DNA of 64,000 nt from Cyrtodaria siliqua (Eukaryota; Mollusca; Bivalvia; Adapedonta; Hiatellidae): contig JAWPHD010007108.1 in NCBI GenBank assembly GCA_037043455.1, positions 62,001 to 126,000 on the forward strand, in the 5' to 3' direction. The position numbers and the translations under genes are program-made. How positions within the stretch are numbered: position 1 is the stretch's first letter; the number at the start of each line of letters is the position of its first letter. Positions 42,430 through 53,365 of the stretch are shown here, piece by piece. The notes under the pieces are model-generated. The model was not told the DNA's origin, did not search any database, and saw only the letters and a list, made by a program, of their open reading frames with translations.

Positions 42430-42860
42430 TGCAGTGATACATGTACAGAAGGAGACAAATCATTCACTGAACGAGGAACTACCATATGCTGAACACACTG
42501 GCGAGAAGTCGTTTAGTTTACCTGTACAGTATCATTTACACATCGAGGAATCCTAAAAAACTCATGGCAATACACACTGGCAATCAGTTGTTGACGTGTA
42601 AAGTATGTTGAAAGACATTTACACGACGAGGACATCACAACAGTCACATGTTAATGCACACGGGTGAAATGTTATTTACGTGACATTGTGTAATCTGACT
42701 AATCTCGGTATACAGTCATATGATTTTACATATAAGATAAAAGATATACGAGGGCAGGCAGTTGTGTAAAAACAGTATTTGCAGTCACATCTGATCGCGT
42801 TGCTATGTGCATATTCACACCAGCGAGAAGCTTTTCAAATGTCGTTCATGCAATCTCAAA
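42430..42860 (+). pseudogene. Decayed C2H2 zinc-finger sequence
   Basis: Finger words survive in shifting frames: DKSFTERGTT near 42455, HTGEKSF near 42493, FTRRG..N.HMLMHTGEM near 42617-42672, and HTSEKLFKCRSCNL at about 42820-42861. Between them lie stops and frameshifts. These are linker (HTGEK) and Cys-Cys remnants of Krueppel-type fingers on the plus strand, the same strand as the intact array at 53 kb. No usable frame remains. Confidence 0.75.
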
Positions 42861-43040
42861 AACAGATGTGCACATAGACTGTTAACGTGTACTAATGTTA
42901 ACCCTCATTCAAATGATCTGAGCATTGCATTCAAATGATCTGAGCATTGCACATTACACATGGCAGTCACAGATCGTAATAATCGTTGTCTGTACTAATA
43001 TGAATATGTCATAGTCGTACCGATGAGAACAGCTGTCAAT

Positions 43041-43199
43041 AGGAACACATGCGTATACGTACTGAAGAGAAACGAACGCATACGTTAACATACCGCAGAG
43101 AAAGGAGCACTTGCATATACATACTGCATATAAAGGAACACATGCGCATACGTACTGCAGAGAAAGGAACGCATGCGCATACGTACTGCAGAGAAGCCG
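43041..43199 (+). repeat. Short tandem repeat (~31-34 bp) resembling a zinc-finger linker
   Basis: CACATGCGCATACGTACTGC + AGAGAA recurs about five times with drift. It translates as HMRIRTAEK, close to the HMRIHTGEK linker used in the 53-kb array. It follows the decayed fingers directly. Confidence 0.65.
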
Positions 43200-43581
43200 G
43201 TTACAAATAAAAGTATGAAAGGAGTAATTTGGAAATACCGAACACGATAAGTGCAAAAACAATAAAACCAAAATACGAATGTGACGTGCCTTTATTCGGG
43301 TACATAGGGGTTACAAATACATATGGTTATCCATACTGAGGAGTTGATATAATGGCAAGATTATTGTAGGATTCGTAAAATCGTCGTATGTCGTCAGACA
43401 TGTACACCATGAAAGGAAACTGTTTACATTTGTACAGGCTGCATATTACTAATTTACTGAGATAAAGCCGTCTTGGCTTTATATGTTTTTCTCACTAACG
43501 CGATCATTTGTAAATATGATTTGAAATACGATTAAAATTATTGTCGTTAGGTTTTTCATTTCCAAATGTATTGTTTACGTA

Positions 43582-43918
43582 CACATGGTTGTGCATATAA
43601 AGATGAGAGACCATTCATGTGTGATACTGTGACATGTCTGACATACTACCATTCATGTGTGATACTGTGACATGTCTGTCATACTACCATTCATGTGTGA
43701 TACTGTGACATGTCTGTCATACTACCATTCATGTGTGATACTGTGACATGTCTGTCATACTACCATTCATGTGTAATACTGTGACATGTCTGTCATACTA
43801 CCATTCATGTATGATACTGTGACATGTCTGTCATACTACCATTCATGTGTGATACTGTGACATGTCTGTCATACTACCATTCATGTGTGATACTGTGACA
43901 TGTCTGACATACTACGAG
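43582..43918 (+). repeat. Minisatellite, 38-bp unit, about 8 copies, grown from a zinc-finger start
   Basis: Unit ACCATTCATGTGTGATACTG + TGACATGTCTGTCATACT. Just before the first copy, 43582-43630 reads HMVVHIKDERPFMCDT, i.e. the end of one finger, a linker and the first cysteine of the next. The repeated unit begins at that PFMCD. 38 is not a multiple of three. Confidence 0.8.
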
Positions 43919-43969
43919 TGAATTTCAAGACGTATTTGTATATAATATACTAGTGTGATCATATGTACA

Positions 43970-44230
43970 TATCCCTGCATTGTTTCAGGTGCTATCTCGC
44001 TCGCATCAAAAGAGCAGTGGCAGAAAAACAATAACGTGGCTCCAGCGTAAATGGAGTTTCTACGATAGAATTTGCAGCAACTCTGCAGTTCAGGATGAGA
44101 AGGTTCTAGGCCCATTTTCCATATTTTATCTCGATGTACATGGAAGATGAGCATGGCATGTTCATGCCTGTTAGGCGCCATATAACATTTTCATGTGTTG
44201 GTGCGCCTTAAAACCCCAGTTCAATTTAAT
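43970..44230 (-). repeat. Dispersed SINE-like repeat, copy 3 (inverted)
   Basis: Reverse complement of 18825-19030: CCTGCATTGTTTCAGG, AAAAACAATAACGTGGCTCC, TGTTAGGCGCCATATAACAT. It ends GTTGGTGCGCCTTAAAACCC, a typical SINE tail. Confidence 0.65.
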
Positions 44231-45350
44231 TCAATATCATGGGTGAAATACATGATATGTGTATTACACTGATATCGACGTGTACATACTGCACGCATAC
44301 ATTTGAACTAAACGCCGATAACGTAATTGAACGTAAATGAGGCTGTCGTAGATGTTAAAGTACACATGGTTTTCGTAGATGAATCAATGCTAAATATACG
44401 TACGGCTGTCGTAGATAAATCACAGTTAATATATAGTAGTCCAAATACGAGAAAAGATGTGCAGATTGGAATCCATCAGATTCATGATCACCGAGGTGCA
44501 TGCAATCGGTCATTCAATCACTTGTAAACACAGACGCATGGTAGCGTTTATATTCCGATTCACAATTTGCGATTTAACTGTTTGATGCTGATGTTGCAGA
44601 TATAAAGAAATTACTGAAAATAGTTAAAAACTGCAGTCCGTACAGAGAGTTAAATTAGTTTATTTAAGAGTCTAAAACGGCTTATATTTGTAGACACTAG
44701 CCATGGAGTACTCGCTTTATTTTGTAACGTAATTCATAATCTTAAAATAAAAAAGCATATATACCGCCGTCATTTAAGTTTTGTTTCGAGAATAAAAAAA
44801 CAATAGAAACACAACATCAAATCTTTTTTTTTATTACAAATTATCATGACATTTGACAGCATATGGTCTACTGTATTATTCAAGTAAACATATGTATCAA
44901 AATATGTGTCTTTGCTTTTTAAGCGAAAGTACAATATAAATAATAATAGCAATAACCTCAACATGTAAATATTACGTTTACCTGCTGTCAGTCTTGTATA
45001 AATGTTTGAACTCTCGTGGGTCTTATGGTATTTTGGACTTTTGCTGAATAAAATGTAACATAATTATATCCTTACTGCGTGAATATTGTACATTATACCT
45101 CGCATGAAACGCCCATGCTAAATCTCCATAGACAACAATGTGTAATGGCTTACTATATGGCGCGAGGGTGATACTGCAGGGTGATAGTAAATTGCAGTAA
45201 AACAGTTATCGCATGCGCAGTTTTGGTACGCGTTGGTGTGCTTACTGTTCAACCAATCAAAACCTATGCTCTGAGATGACTTATGCAATCGAAACTTAGG
45301 ATCTCGGTGCGCTTGGTTTACTAAATCACTGAAATGAGAACATTTATGGC

Positions 45351-45580
45351 ACGCCGTTTGTACAATAATAACGAGAACATAAGTTTTCAGTGAAAACCTC
45401 GGTTCTCAGGGTTGACGAGATCATAAGTATTTTTTCGAAAACCCAGGTTCTCGGCGCCAAATGCACAATAATTACGAGAACCTAGGTTCTCATTCAATAT
45501 CCTAAGTTTACACGAAAACCACGGTTCTCACAAAGAGAACCTCGGTGCTCGGTGCCAAGTGCACAATAATTCTGAAACTT
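45351..45580. repeat. Degenerate ~100-bp tandem repeat of GAGAACC words
   Basis: GCACAATAATTACGAGAACC-like starts at about 45360, 45462 and 45559, each followed by AAAACC.CGGTTCTC. Three diverged copies. Confidence 0.55.
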
Positions 45581-45639
45581 TGGTGAAAACAATCGTACCT
45601 GAGATCCTGAGCTTTGATTGGATAAGCCAAATCCTTGCC

Positions 45640-45875
45640 CAAATATACCCAAATCCATGCCCAAATCTACCATTATACACATATAACATGGCACGAAAGT
45701 ATATATGTATATTGTAACATCTGAAACAAGAAATATTGACCCAAATATACCTAAATCCTTGACCAGATCCACCACTATACACATATAACGTGGCACGAAA
45801 GTATATGTGTACAGTGTAACTTCTTAAACAAGAAATATTTACCCAAATCCTTGTCCAGATCCACCATGCTTTCAT
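45640..45875. repeat. ~110-bp tandem repeat, about 2 copies
   Basis: TATACACATATAACRTGGCA + CGAAAGTATAT, then AACAAGAAATATT and ACCCAAAT...CC, repeated at 45672 and 45776. It lies directly before the Penelope-like fragment. Minus-strand open frames here are repeat artefacts. Confidence 0.65.
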
Positions 45876-45898
45876 ATTCATTTTGTCATGCTCATTAA

Positions 45899-46504
45899 AT
45901 GGTCTTCAACAGTTCGGATACAGTAACAGCATTTCTCGATATTCATCTCTCGATTTCAAATGATTGTATTCATACTAAAATCTATGATAAGAGAGATGAT
46001 TTCAATGTTAACATCGTTAACTATCCACACCTGGATGGAGACGTACCTCGTGCTACCTCATACGGGGTGTATATCTCCCACCTCTTTCGATTTGCTAGAG
46101 CGTGTAATGATGTTATTGACTTCAACGATCGAAATCAAGTTATTACAATTAAACTTCTTCAGCAGGGTTTTCGTTATCACAAACTACGTAGATCTTTCTC
46201 TACATTCTACCACCGCAACGAGGGCCTGCTGGAAAAGTACAACACCAACCTTAAAACACTTCTGCGACTAGGCATATCGCAAGCCTCATTTTATGGACAT
46301 GTGGTCTATAAACTTCGAAAGTTAAAGGGGTCTGACGGGTTTCCTGACCGCTTTACAAATTTAATCAGGAAGTTCGCAAGAAAAGGATATAACCCTTTGG
46401 TTTTACATCGCACTGCATGTTTAGTGATTGACCCCTCTACAGTCAGTCATTACGCTTCACTTTTCACTTGTGGGATGACTGGACTACCACTTGGGACTCT
46501 ATGA
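45899..46504 (+). pseudogene. Penelope-like element, reverse-transcriptase C-terminal fragment
   Basis: 201 codons open, with FLDIHLSISND, IYDKRDDFNVNIVNYPHLDG, ISHLFRFARACNDVIDF, LLQQGFRYHKLRRSFSTFY and ASFYGHVVYKLRKL. This block order is the C-terminal end of the RT of Penelope-like retroelements (recall of mollusc copies). It ends at TGA 46502-46504, with frame-shifted remnants after it. The N-terminal RT and any GIY-YIG domain are absent. It is a 5'-truncated copy whose frame is still open, so it may be young. Confidence 0.75.
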
Positions 46505-46669
46505 TTGTACCTACTGAAACCCCAACTAAGGGAGGTGGGTGCATGAGCTTTCGTCCCTCGGGTTTTCTGGTCGTACCCTGGATTGGTTTTCTCTTTAGCT
46601 GCAACTACTATGGTTGTTCAGTACGATTCAGGTGTTACTTGAATGGTAGCTGACAATAATGATATTGGC

Positions 46670-46870
46670 TCTAACGAAAAATGAAGTGTTCACAACAGAA
46701 TGTGCAGCAACTCAGTACAAATCTGCAAGTTTATAGGTGAGAAGGTTCTCAGTCCATTTTGCATAGTTTTATCTCAATGTAAATGAAGTGGTGGCCAGGA
46801 ATGTACATTCCTGTTGGTGATATATAACCTTTTTGTGTCGGTGTGTGCCGTAAAACCCAATTCGACTCAG
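46670..46870 (-). repeat. Dispersed SINE-like repeat, copy 4 (diverged)
   Basis: Shares AACAGAATGTGCAGCAACTC, GGTGAGAAGGTTCTCAG and TGTCGGTGTGTGCCGTAAAA with the copy at 43970-44230, in the same inverted orientation. Confidence 0.55.
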
Positions 46871-46964
46871 CTCATTACAGTGCAGGTAATGCTATTATTT
46901 TCGGTTCATATATAAACGCCTCAGTGCAGTTACCTCCCTTAGTTATACTTATACGTGAACACGT

Positions 46965-47160
46965 TAAATAGTGTAGTAACCTCCCTTAGAATACATTTCT
47001 CCATTTACAAGTTGATCTGGTCGATATGTCGAACTGCTACTGTTTGTTATATATTCTTCAATCAGAGATAGTTGATGGTACTTTTGGAGAATTTGAATTA
47101 GAATATTGATAGTATCAAACAATATACGCATACAATTAACGCCAAGGTATGGACTTCTTA
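46965..47160 (-). repeat. Dispersed repeat, copy B
   Basis: Reverse complement of 4670-4825: ATTTCTCCATTTACAAGTTG, ATATTCTTCAATCAGAGATA, TTGGAGAATTTGAATTAGAA. No gene. Confidence 0.6.
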
Positions 47161-48618
47161 TATATGTTATATAGATATAGTTAACTAAGTGTAATACTAG
47201 TTCATTGTATATATATCACAGACTAATAAATCAAACGTGTTATTAGGTCAGTGTATATATTTTACAATGTATGTTTTAAATATTACTAGAAACATATGCA
47301 CCTGGACTGAACTACATGTTGTAACTACATAAATTACAGTTCTCTCCATTTTTTAGAAAATGTTTGTGACAGTCTGTTTGAAATTATAATAATACAGTTA
47401 AGGTACTTCTGCAATTTGAATTGGGGATATCCCACCTGTGACAATGAAAACCATTTCGATGCAGTATGTATTTTAAGCACAAGTTAGGGCATTAAATAAA
47501 GTACTTTCATTATTTATTATGTATATAGCACATATAGAGAAAGAAATCAATAGAAAAAATGCACAAGTTTAGTAATTATTTTAGATTAAAAAAAGTGCAA
47601 TTTTCCTGCATCCGCACAGTAATATTCAGAGAAGCAAATTAAATATTATCAATAGCAATGTAATCTTCAAAGTCTTATCTAGGGCAGCTGAAAATCCATT
47701 TTTTAAATGTGTATACCAATCACTTAAAACTTTACAAGTATTGTACATGAACACATTCTCAAAATCAATTTCCAATGACCATACTGGGGTGACAATTTAA
47801 TACACAAAGTATAGTATAGAGGTTCCTGAAGGTTTACATTATCATGACATAATAATAGTAAATACAGGTAAGTTAGCCTAGGTAACTGCAATGTATGCAT
47901 GATCAAGCACACTACTATTGATTGAATACACACATCTGTTTACCTACCTGGCACCTCATTGTTCAAGCATGATCTAAGGCATGGTAGGTAGCACATGTAC
48001 ATTTGTAATAGTGCTGGGAGACACCTCTGTGGTTGGTCAAACTTGAGACAAAATAAAATAAATTTCAAAATTTTGTATTTCAACTGCCCTTGATAAGACT
48101 GAGAGGATTATATGGATGGTATTTGTTTTTAGTTTAAGGTTGTGGATATTTCTACGCGAATGCACAAAAAATGGTATATTTTAATGTCAGATTATACATA
48201 AATGATAACATTTTTAGAACACTTTTTTTATTCTTCATTTGCTCTTATATACGTTTTGTATAATGGAAATCAATTTGTTGCGTTATTATCATTAATATCA
48301 TAAAATCAGCCAATGAATTTTCAGTTTCACAAGAAGGACTCTTCCCAATTCAAAATGTTGAATATCCTTAAATACGAATTTGTAAAGGAAAACAAGATTG
48401 CTTAATTCGTAACTCAAGATCAATATCCATATTTGTCTATAAATGTATACAGGCTGCCAACTATCGGGATAAATAGCCCTCCGGATCTCCGTCCTCGATT
48501 GTGTTAATGCTGATGATCTTGCATTGGTCCTGTACAATTGTCACCTCAGTAGAGGTAATTTATATGTGTAATCAGGGCTTTATATTATTATCCCAGGTGT
48601 AATGCACGGGCTGAATAT
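47161..48618. other. No gene recognised
   Basis: AT-rich, with short frames only. Nothing with splice support or known motifs was found on either strand. Confidence 0.4.
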
Positions 48619-48907
48619 GCAATTAGTGGCATTTACATAACCTGCTGGTATGTTGCGATTAGTGGCATTTACATAACCTGCTGGTATGTTGCGATTAGTG
48701 GCATTTACATAACCTGCTGGTATGTTGCGATTAGTGGCATTTACATAACCTGCTGGTATGTTGCGATTAGTGTCATTTACATAACCTGCTGGTATGTTGC
48801 AATTAGTGTCATTTACATAACCTGCTGGTATGTTGCGATTAGTGGCATTTACATAACCTGCTGGTATGTTGCGATAAGTGTCATTTACATAACCTGCTGG
48901 TATGTTC
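48619..48907 (-). repeat. Minisatellite, 36-bp unit, 8 copies
   Basis: Unit GCGATTAGTGGCATTTACAT + AACCTGCTGGTATGTT, exact 36-bp steps. Because 36 is a multiple of three, the minus strand stays open and would encode a 12-residue repeat NIPAGYVNATNR. No start context, signal or flanking exon supports a protein, so I treat it as a repeat. Confidence 0.92.
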
Positions 48908-50200
48908 ACAGCTCAACTTCTCACCATAAGGACATACTGTACTTACATACTTTTTTATTTCCTTTAGCATGTTCAGAGTAGGAGATTTGCATAATATATT
49001 TAAATAAACACAATATTATACACAGTTATGAAAGGTAATATCATATAACATATCATTAAAAACGATGATATTAAAGTTTAATGTACATACTGTTTAAATT
49101 AAATCTGTGCACCTACATCTATAGTTTGGACCCCAATCGTACACCATACTCAATGCTGTGATAGTCACACTCTATATTATTGAATATATCTATTGCAAAA
49201 TGTGAAAGATAGTGTAATATCACTGCCAATCTTGCGATAATCACACGCTTTAGTGAGAAATATATATTTCACATCATTACACACTCTTATTGCAGAAAAT
49301 AAAAAAATAACGCGGATATTGTATTTTGTGGTGTTGATGTAAATGAATACAAAAAAAGGTTCCTCTATTTTGTGTTTTTAGCACGCTTCACGTTAGATTT
49401 TTTGTTCGATAGAACAACTAGTACAGGCGATTTTGGAGCCTTTTCAACTATAATGCAAATCTAACAACTATCAACCTTTTCAGCTTGATGCACAGAGTAG
49501 TTCTAATGTGCATATGATCTACAGAAGTTAAATAGAAAGCAAGTGGCTAAAACCATATGGCTCATAAGTAGGGCATACATAAACAGTAATGTACATGTTT
49601 AGAACAACTCACGTCTGTTGAAATTTTCATAAAATAACACAGTTCGTACATATGCATTATTACGTAAATGGCTCTCTTTTGTTTTGCACTTCCATAATTT
49701 TTGTTTTTCATTTAATATTTTATTTTCATCAAATATTTACAATGACAGGTATACATATTATACAGTTATTTTTCCTTAAGATACTGTCATAAAGTCAAAA
49801 TCAAAGTTGATATTTAACCTTGTAAGAAATATTTTAAGTTCAGACCAGAATTGTTGAGTCTTATGACATTCCCAAAATAAATGAGTCACTGTTTCAATAT
49901 ACATGGCTCATTAATACGAGCGATAACCCTACGCTGTGGATAAGAATGTACCGATTGGTCGTTTACCTCTGCCGTTTAAAGCCTAAGTTTGCTCGCCTGT
50001 TTGAGCCAAATGCGCATTCTGTCGATAATGAAACTTTAAAGGTAAACATTGGTGTGTTCGGTGCTGTTTAAACCTTCTTTCCGAAAGGACAGGCCTAATG
50101 TCACCCTGAACCATTCGATTAGCAGTAGCATATTAAACATACAATATATAACGGAAATACCCAAAATGCGTTTTCTTTTTTCTATCAGTATATATTAATA
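48908..50200. other. No gene recognised
   Basis: AT-rich sequence. No motif, long repeat or exon was identified. Confidence 0.35.
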
Positions 50201-50209
50201 GAATTGAAT

Positions 50210-50490
50210 GTTGTTTAACGGCTCATCAACACAGTATAGGTTATTTAGAGCCGCCCCAGAGAGAGGGGAAGGATACATAGGAATCCGGGAACCTGCCCTA
50301 CTCTTATTATCGAATAGATTACTATGGTTCTTTAACGTGCTCGGAGGATAGACCGATACACGGGACTGCCCGGTTTACGTCCCCATCCGACGGACGAGGC
50401 TAAGGTAAAGTGTCTTGCCTAAGAACACACCGACGGAACTCAGTGGCACCACGGAGGATTGAACCCGGGGCCTCCGGTTACAAATCCGCC
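50210..50490 (-). repeat. tRNA-derived SINE, copy 2 (inverted)
   Basis: Reverse complement has CCCCGGGTTCAATCCTCCG (strong box B), then GGCAAGACACTTTACCTTAG, GGGCAGTCCCGTGTATCG and GAGCACGTTAAAGAACCAT, as in the copy at 30129. The open frame starting here is accidental. Confidence 0.82.
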
Positions 50491-51439
50491 GCGCTACATA
50501 TTAATAGAACACGCAGTGGAGGTCGATTACCATGGAAGATTGTCAACACAATTTTATACGGATTTAGAGTTTTCATTAAAAACTAAACTTGCATTATTTT
50601 CAATTAATATAAGAAAAGTTACAGTACCGAATTTAATACGATTAAGCCAAAGCAATATGAATAGCATTGGATGCGTACGTACAACATTTTCGTTCATTAT
50701 TTTACCAACAAGGCATTCATATTAATATCCATTTTTGCCAATTGGTAATTATCTTTGTCATTTTTATATCAAATTAGAACACTCTGGGATTATCAAAAAT
50801 ATCACTGATCTATCAGACTGGGCTTTCCCAATGTAATGTACACATATACCTACTGTATTCTATTTATGTACTATCGATGCAGACGCTTGATTCAAATTAC
50901 AAGGACATTTTCCTAATTGTGAAAAGTGGCTTACAACTGTCATTTTTCTGTTTGAAAAATGGACAGGCGCTGTGTGTCTAAAAAATCAAATTATCTCAAC
51001 AACTTTATCAAACGGACATGGTGCTAATTGATTAGGCATGCACACTTATCGATTCATGATCATGCTAATTTGTACACAAAACGTAATTAATTCGTCGATA
51101 ATACATATAATATATAAAACGGCTCAATAATACAAAGACGCGAAAACATGGTCACCTGACCAAATCCGCGCTCTATAGATTACAAACGTGCATAAGGGAT
51201 GTGCTGAAACACAAGTCAATGCCCATTGGTGAAGTAGTTGACATGTTGTATCGTGTTGAGTTCCAGCATTGAGGGTTGGAAGATCAGTTGACTTTCCTCA
51301 TTCTGGTGCCCACCTGTGTGTGTTCTGTACTGAATATATCTACTGGTGTCTATGCCTCGGAACATTTTGAGAACCGAACAACTCCAGTGTCTTCAGCGCT
51401 TTGATTTCTAAAATGTTAGTTCTTGTGGCGCGCTGTTGT

Positions 51440-51575
51440 TTATTAGATCATCGACCTAACTGTTAGATAATTAAGAGCCTCACACGAGAGAGGAGATGGA
51501 TATATAGGCAAGGTCATCCAGCTTTTACTAAAACATAGACTCCCGTGGTTCTTTAACGTGCCTAGAGGTTACATT
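51440..51575 (-). repeat. SINE fragment, copy 3
   Basis: Contains GTGGTTCTTTAACGTGCCTA and GAGAGAGGAGATGGATATAT, matching the tail half of the SINE at 50210. The tRNA-like head is missing. Confidence 0.55.
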
Positions 51576-52444
51576 GCATCATTGATTTTCCTTCTTCGTT
51601 TTATATAGGACGAATGTATGTCACGAGACAAAAAATGCACATTTTTCTCCGTAGAACATTTTAAAACATATCAATCAAACGATCGAGCGTCAATATAAAA
51701 ATGCAATAAACACAGGTGGTCATGTATCATGTAAGAAAAACCCAACCTGATGAATGACGTCACGTTCTATTTTGACATGTCACAGATAGATTTACCCCAT
51801 TTCTACTTTCGCTTTGCTGTCTATGTCAATTATAATTAAATATTTCAAACAAACACTAATAAATGTTCACAATACATCATTCGGATGAATTATAGATAAT
51901 AAAAACAAAAGCATTTAAAAGTGTGCTTTTTGTATCACTAGTAAGGCAGGGAAACGTTTTTTATTAGGCACTATTTGACTATACACCACGGAAGCACAAA
52001 CGCAATGGAGTAATTACGCCTAGAGGAAAGTGCTATTAAGTGCGTCACCGACCACTAGCTCCTCATATCAAAGGGACGCCTGTGAATGCTTTTACAGGTT
52101 AGTCCGTTCTAGATTGGGGTCACTGCTACAAAATGTATAATACACTTTTGGTTTTCTCTCAGGGGCACACGTTTTTTTCTTCGTAACTGTGACTTATTGC
52201 TAGCGTCTTTCTCTGCCTTCAGTGCTCTTGTTGGACATAATCAAACAGAAAGTGTACTGCTTACGGAAACATATATGGTGATATGTTAGACATAATGCTC
52301 ATGCTTCATCGTGTTTTTTTCAATCACACTGATTTAACATTTTCTAACATATAGTCCAGCCAGCGATATCACTATTTAGTAATATCTATACGATGAACTG
52401 AAATTCAGAGTCTGTATAACAAAACATGATCTCTTGATACATTA
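51576..52444. other. No gene recognised
   Basis: AT-rich sequence with no exon or repeat I can support. One TGACGTCAC at about 51767. Confidence 0.35.
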
Positions 52445-52594
52445 GGATTATTACTAGAGTAACGTGTTCTGGAAGTTGGTATCACCTCGAGTAGGTAAAT
52501 GCCGAGAGGCGGAGCCTCGAGTGTGATCCTGATCTGGCATTTACCTACGAGAGGGGATACACACTTCCAGAACACGTTACTCTAGTAATGATCC
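52445..52594. repeat. Foldback element 5
   Basis: TACTAGAGTAACGTGTTCTG (52452) pairs with CAGAACACGTTACTCTAGTA (to about 52588). The next arm part GTAGGTAAATGCC pairs with GGCATTTACCTAC. At the tip GAGGC-gga-GCCTC is a mini-stem. The right flank has ACGT motifs (TGACGTAACGTCG near 52754). Confidence 0.88.
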
Positions 52595-53116
52595 TTTTAT
52601 TATATACCTCTTACACATCATTAACATAGACATACATTGCTATTACATACACATTCAATAAAGCGTATTATTTCTGGATAAAATGCAGCGGGAAAATGTA
52701 TGTAGTTTTAAGGTGTTGTTGTTCATTGGTCGGATCTACTTGTTTTGTTTATATGACGTAACGTCGTCTTGACGTTCTCGCGCATAGTGGCGTAAAACTT
52801 GCTTGAATCATTGGAAAAACCGCTGTTCTATTGTTAGAAAGATAGTGATACTAATTCTATTTTTAGTAGCATAGTGATAACCCGTAGTGTGATACAAGAT
52901 GTTGTATTCCATTGTAAGAAAATGAAGGTACTATGTTTATATTATTGATAGGTATATAATAAATGTCGTTATACGTCTTACAGTTGCTCAGCCATAAATA
53001 ATACATATTAAAATTAAACTGTTTCAAACTATCAATTTGAGAATGCAGTTTGTTTTATTTCAGACAGGAACTCCATAAGACGACACTGTAACATCCACAG
53101 TTAGCTTTAAATACAG

Positions 53117-53281
53117 ATGGATATATCTACAGAACAGCCACGGTTTAAATGCAGTGTGCAGCACAGGATGTATACGTTCAAACAACCTCAACAGCGCATA
53201 CATACAGGCGAGACACCATATACGTGTAGCGTGTGGAGACACCATATACGTGTAGCGTGTGGAGACACCATATATATGTAG
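53117..53281 (+). CDS. N-terminal piece of the zinc-finger gene, cut off by a minisatellite
   Basis: ATG at 53117 opens MDISTEQPRFKCS and a degenerate finger, reaches IHTGETPYTCSVW, then runs out of frame in the 26-bp repeats and stops at TAG 53279-53281. Upstream is a splice-acceptor-like TTGTTTTATTTCAG (to 53064). With a single copy of the repeat this frame would run straight into the finger array. I therefore read it as the true start of a gene whose frame has been lost in this copy. Confidence 0.55.
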   Translation: MDISTEQPRFKCSVQHRMYTFKQPQQRIHTGETPYTCSVWRHHIRVACGDTIYM

Positions 53282-53365
53282 CGTGTGGAGACACCATATA
53301 CCTGTAGCGTGTGGAGACACCATATATATGTAGCGTGTGGAGACACCATATACGTGTAGCGTGTG
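53210..53365 (+). repeat. 26-bp minisatellite, 6 copies, made of zinc-finger linker sequence
   Basis: Unit GAGACACCATATACGTGTAG + CGTGTG, exact 26-bp steps with a few substitutions. It is the TGE-TPYTCSVC part of a finger. 26 leaves a remainder of 2 on division by three, so each extra copy shifts the frame. The third frame of every copy contains a TAG. Confidence 0.95.
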
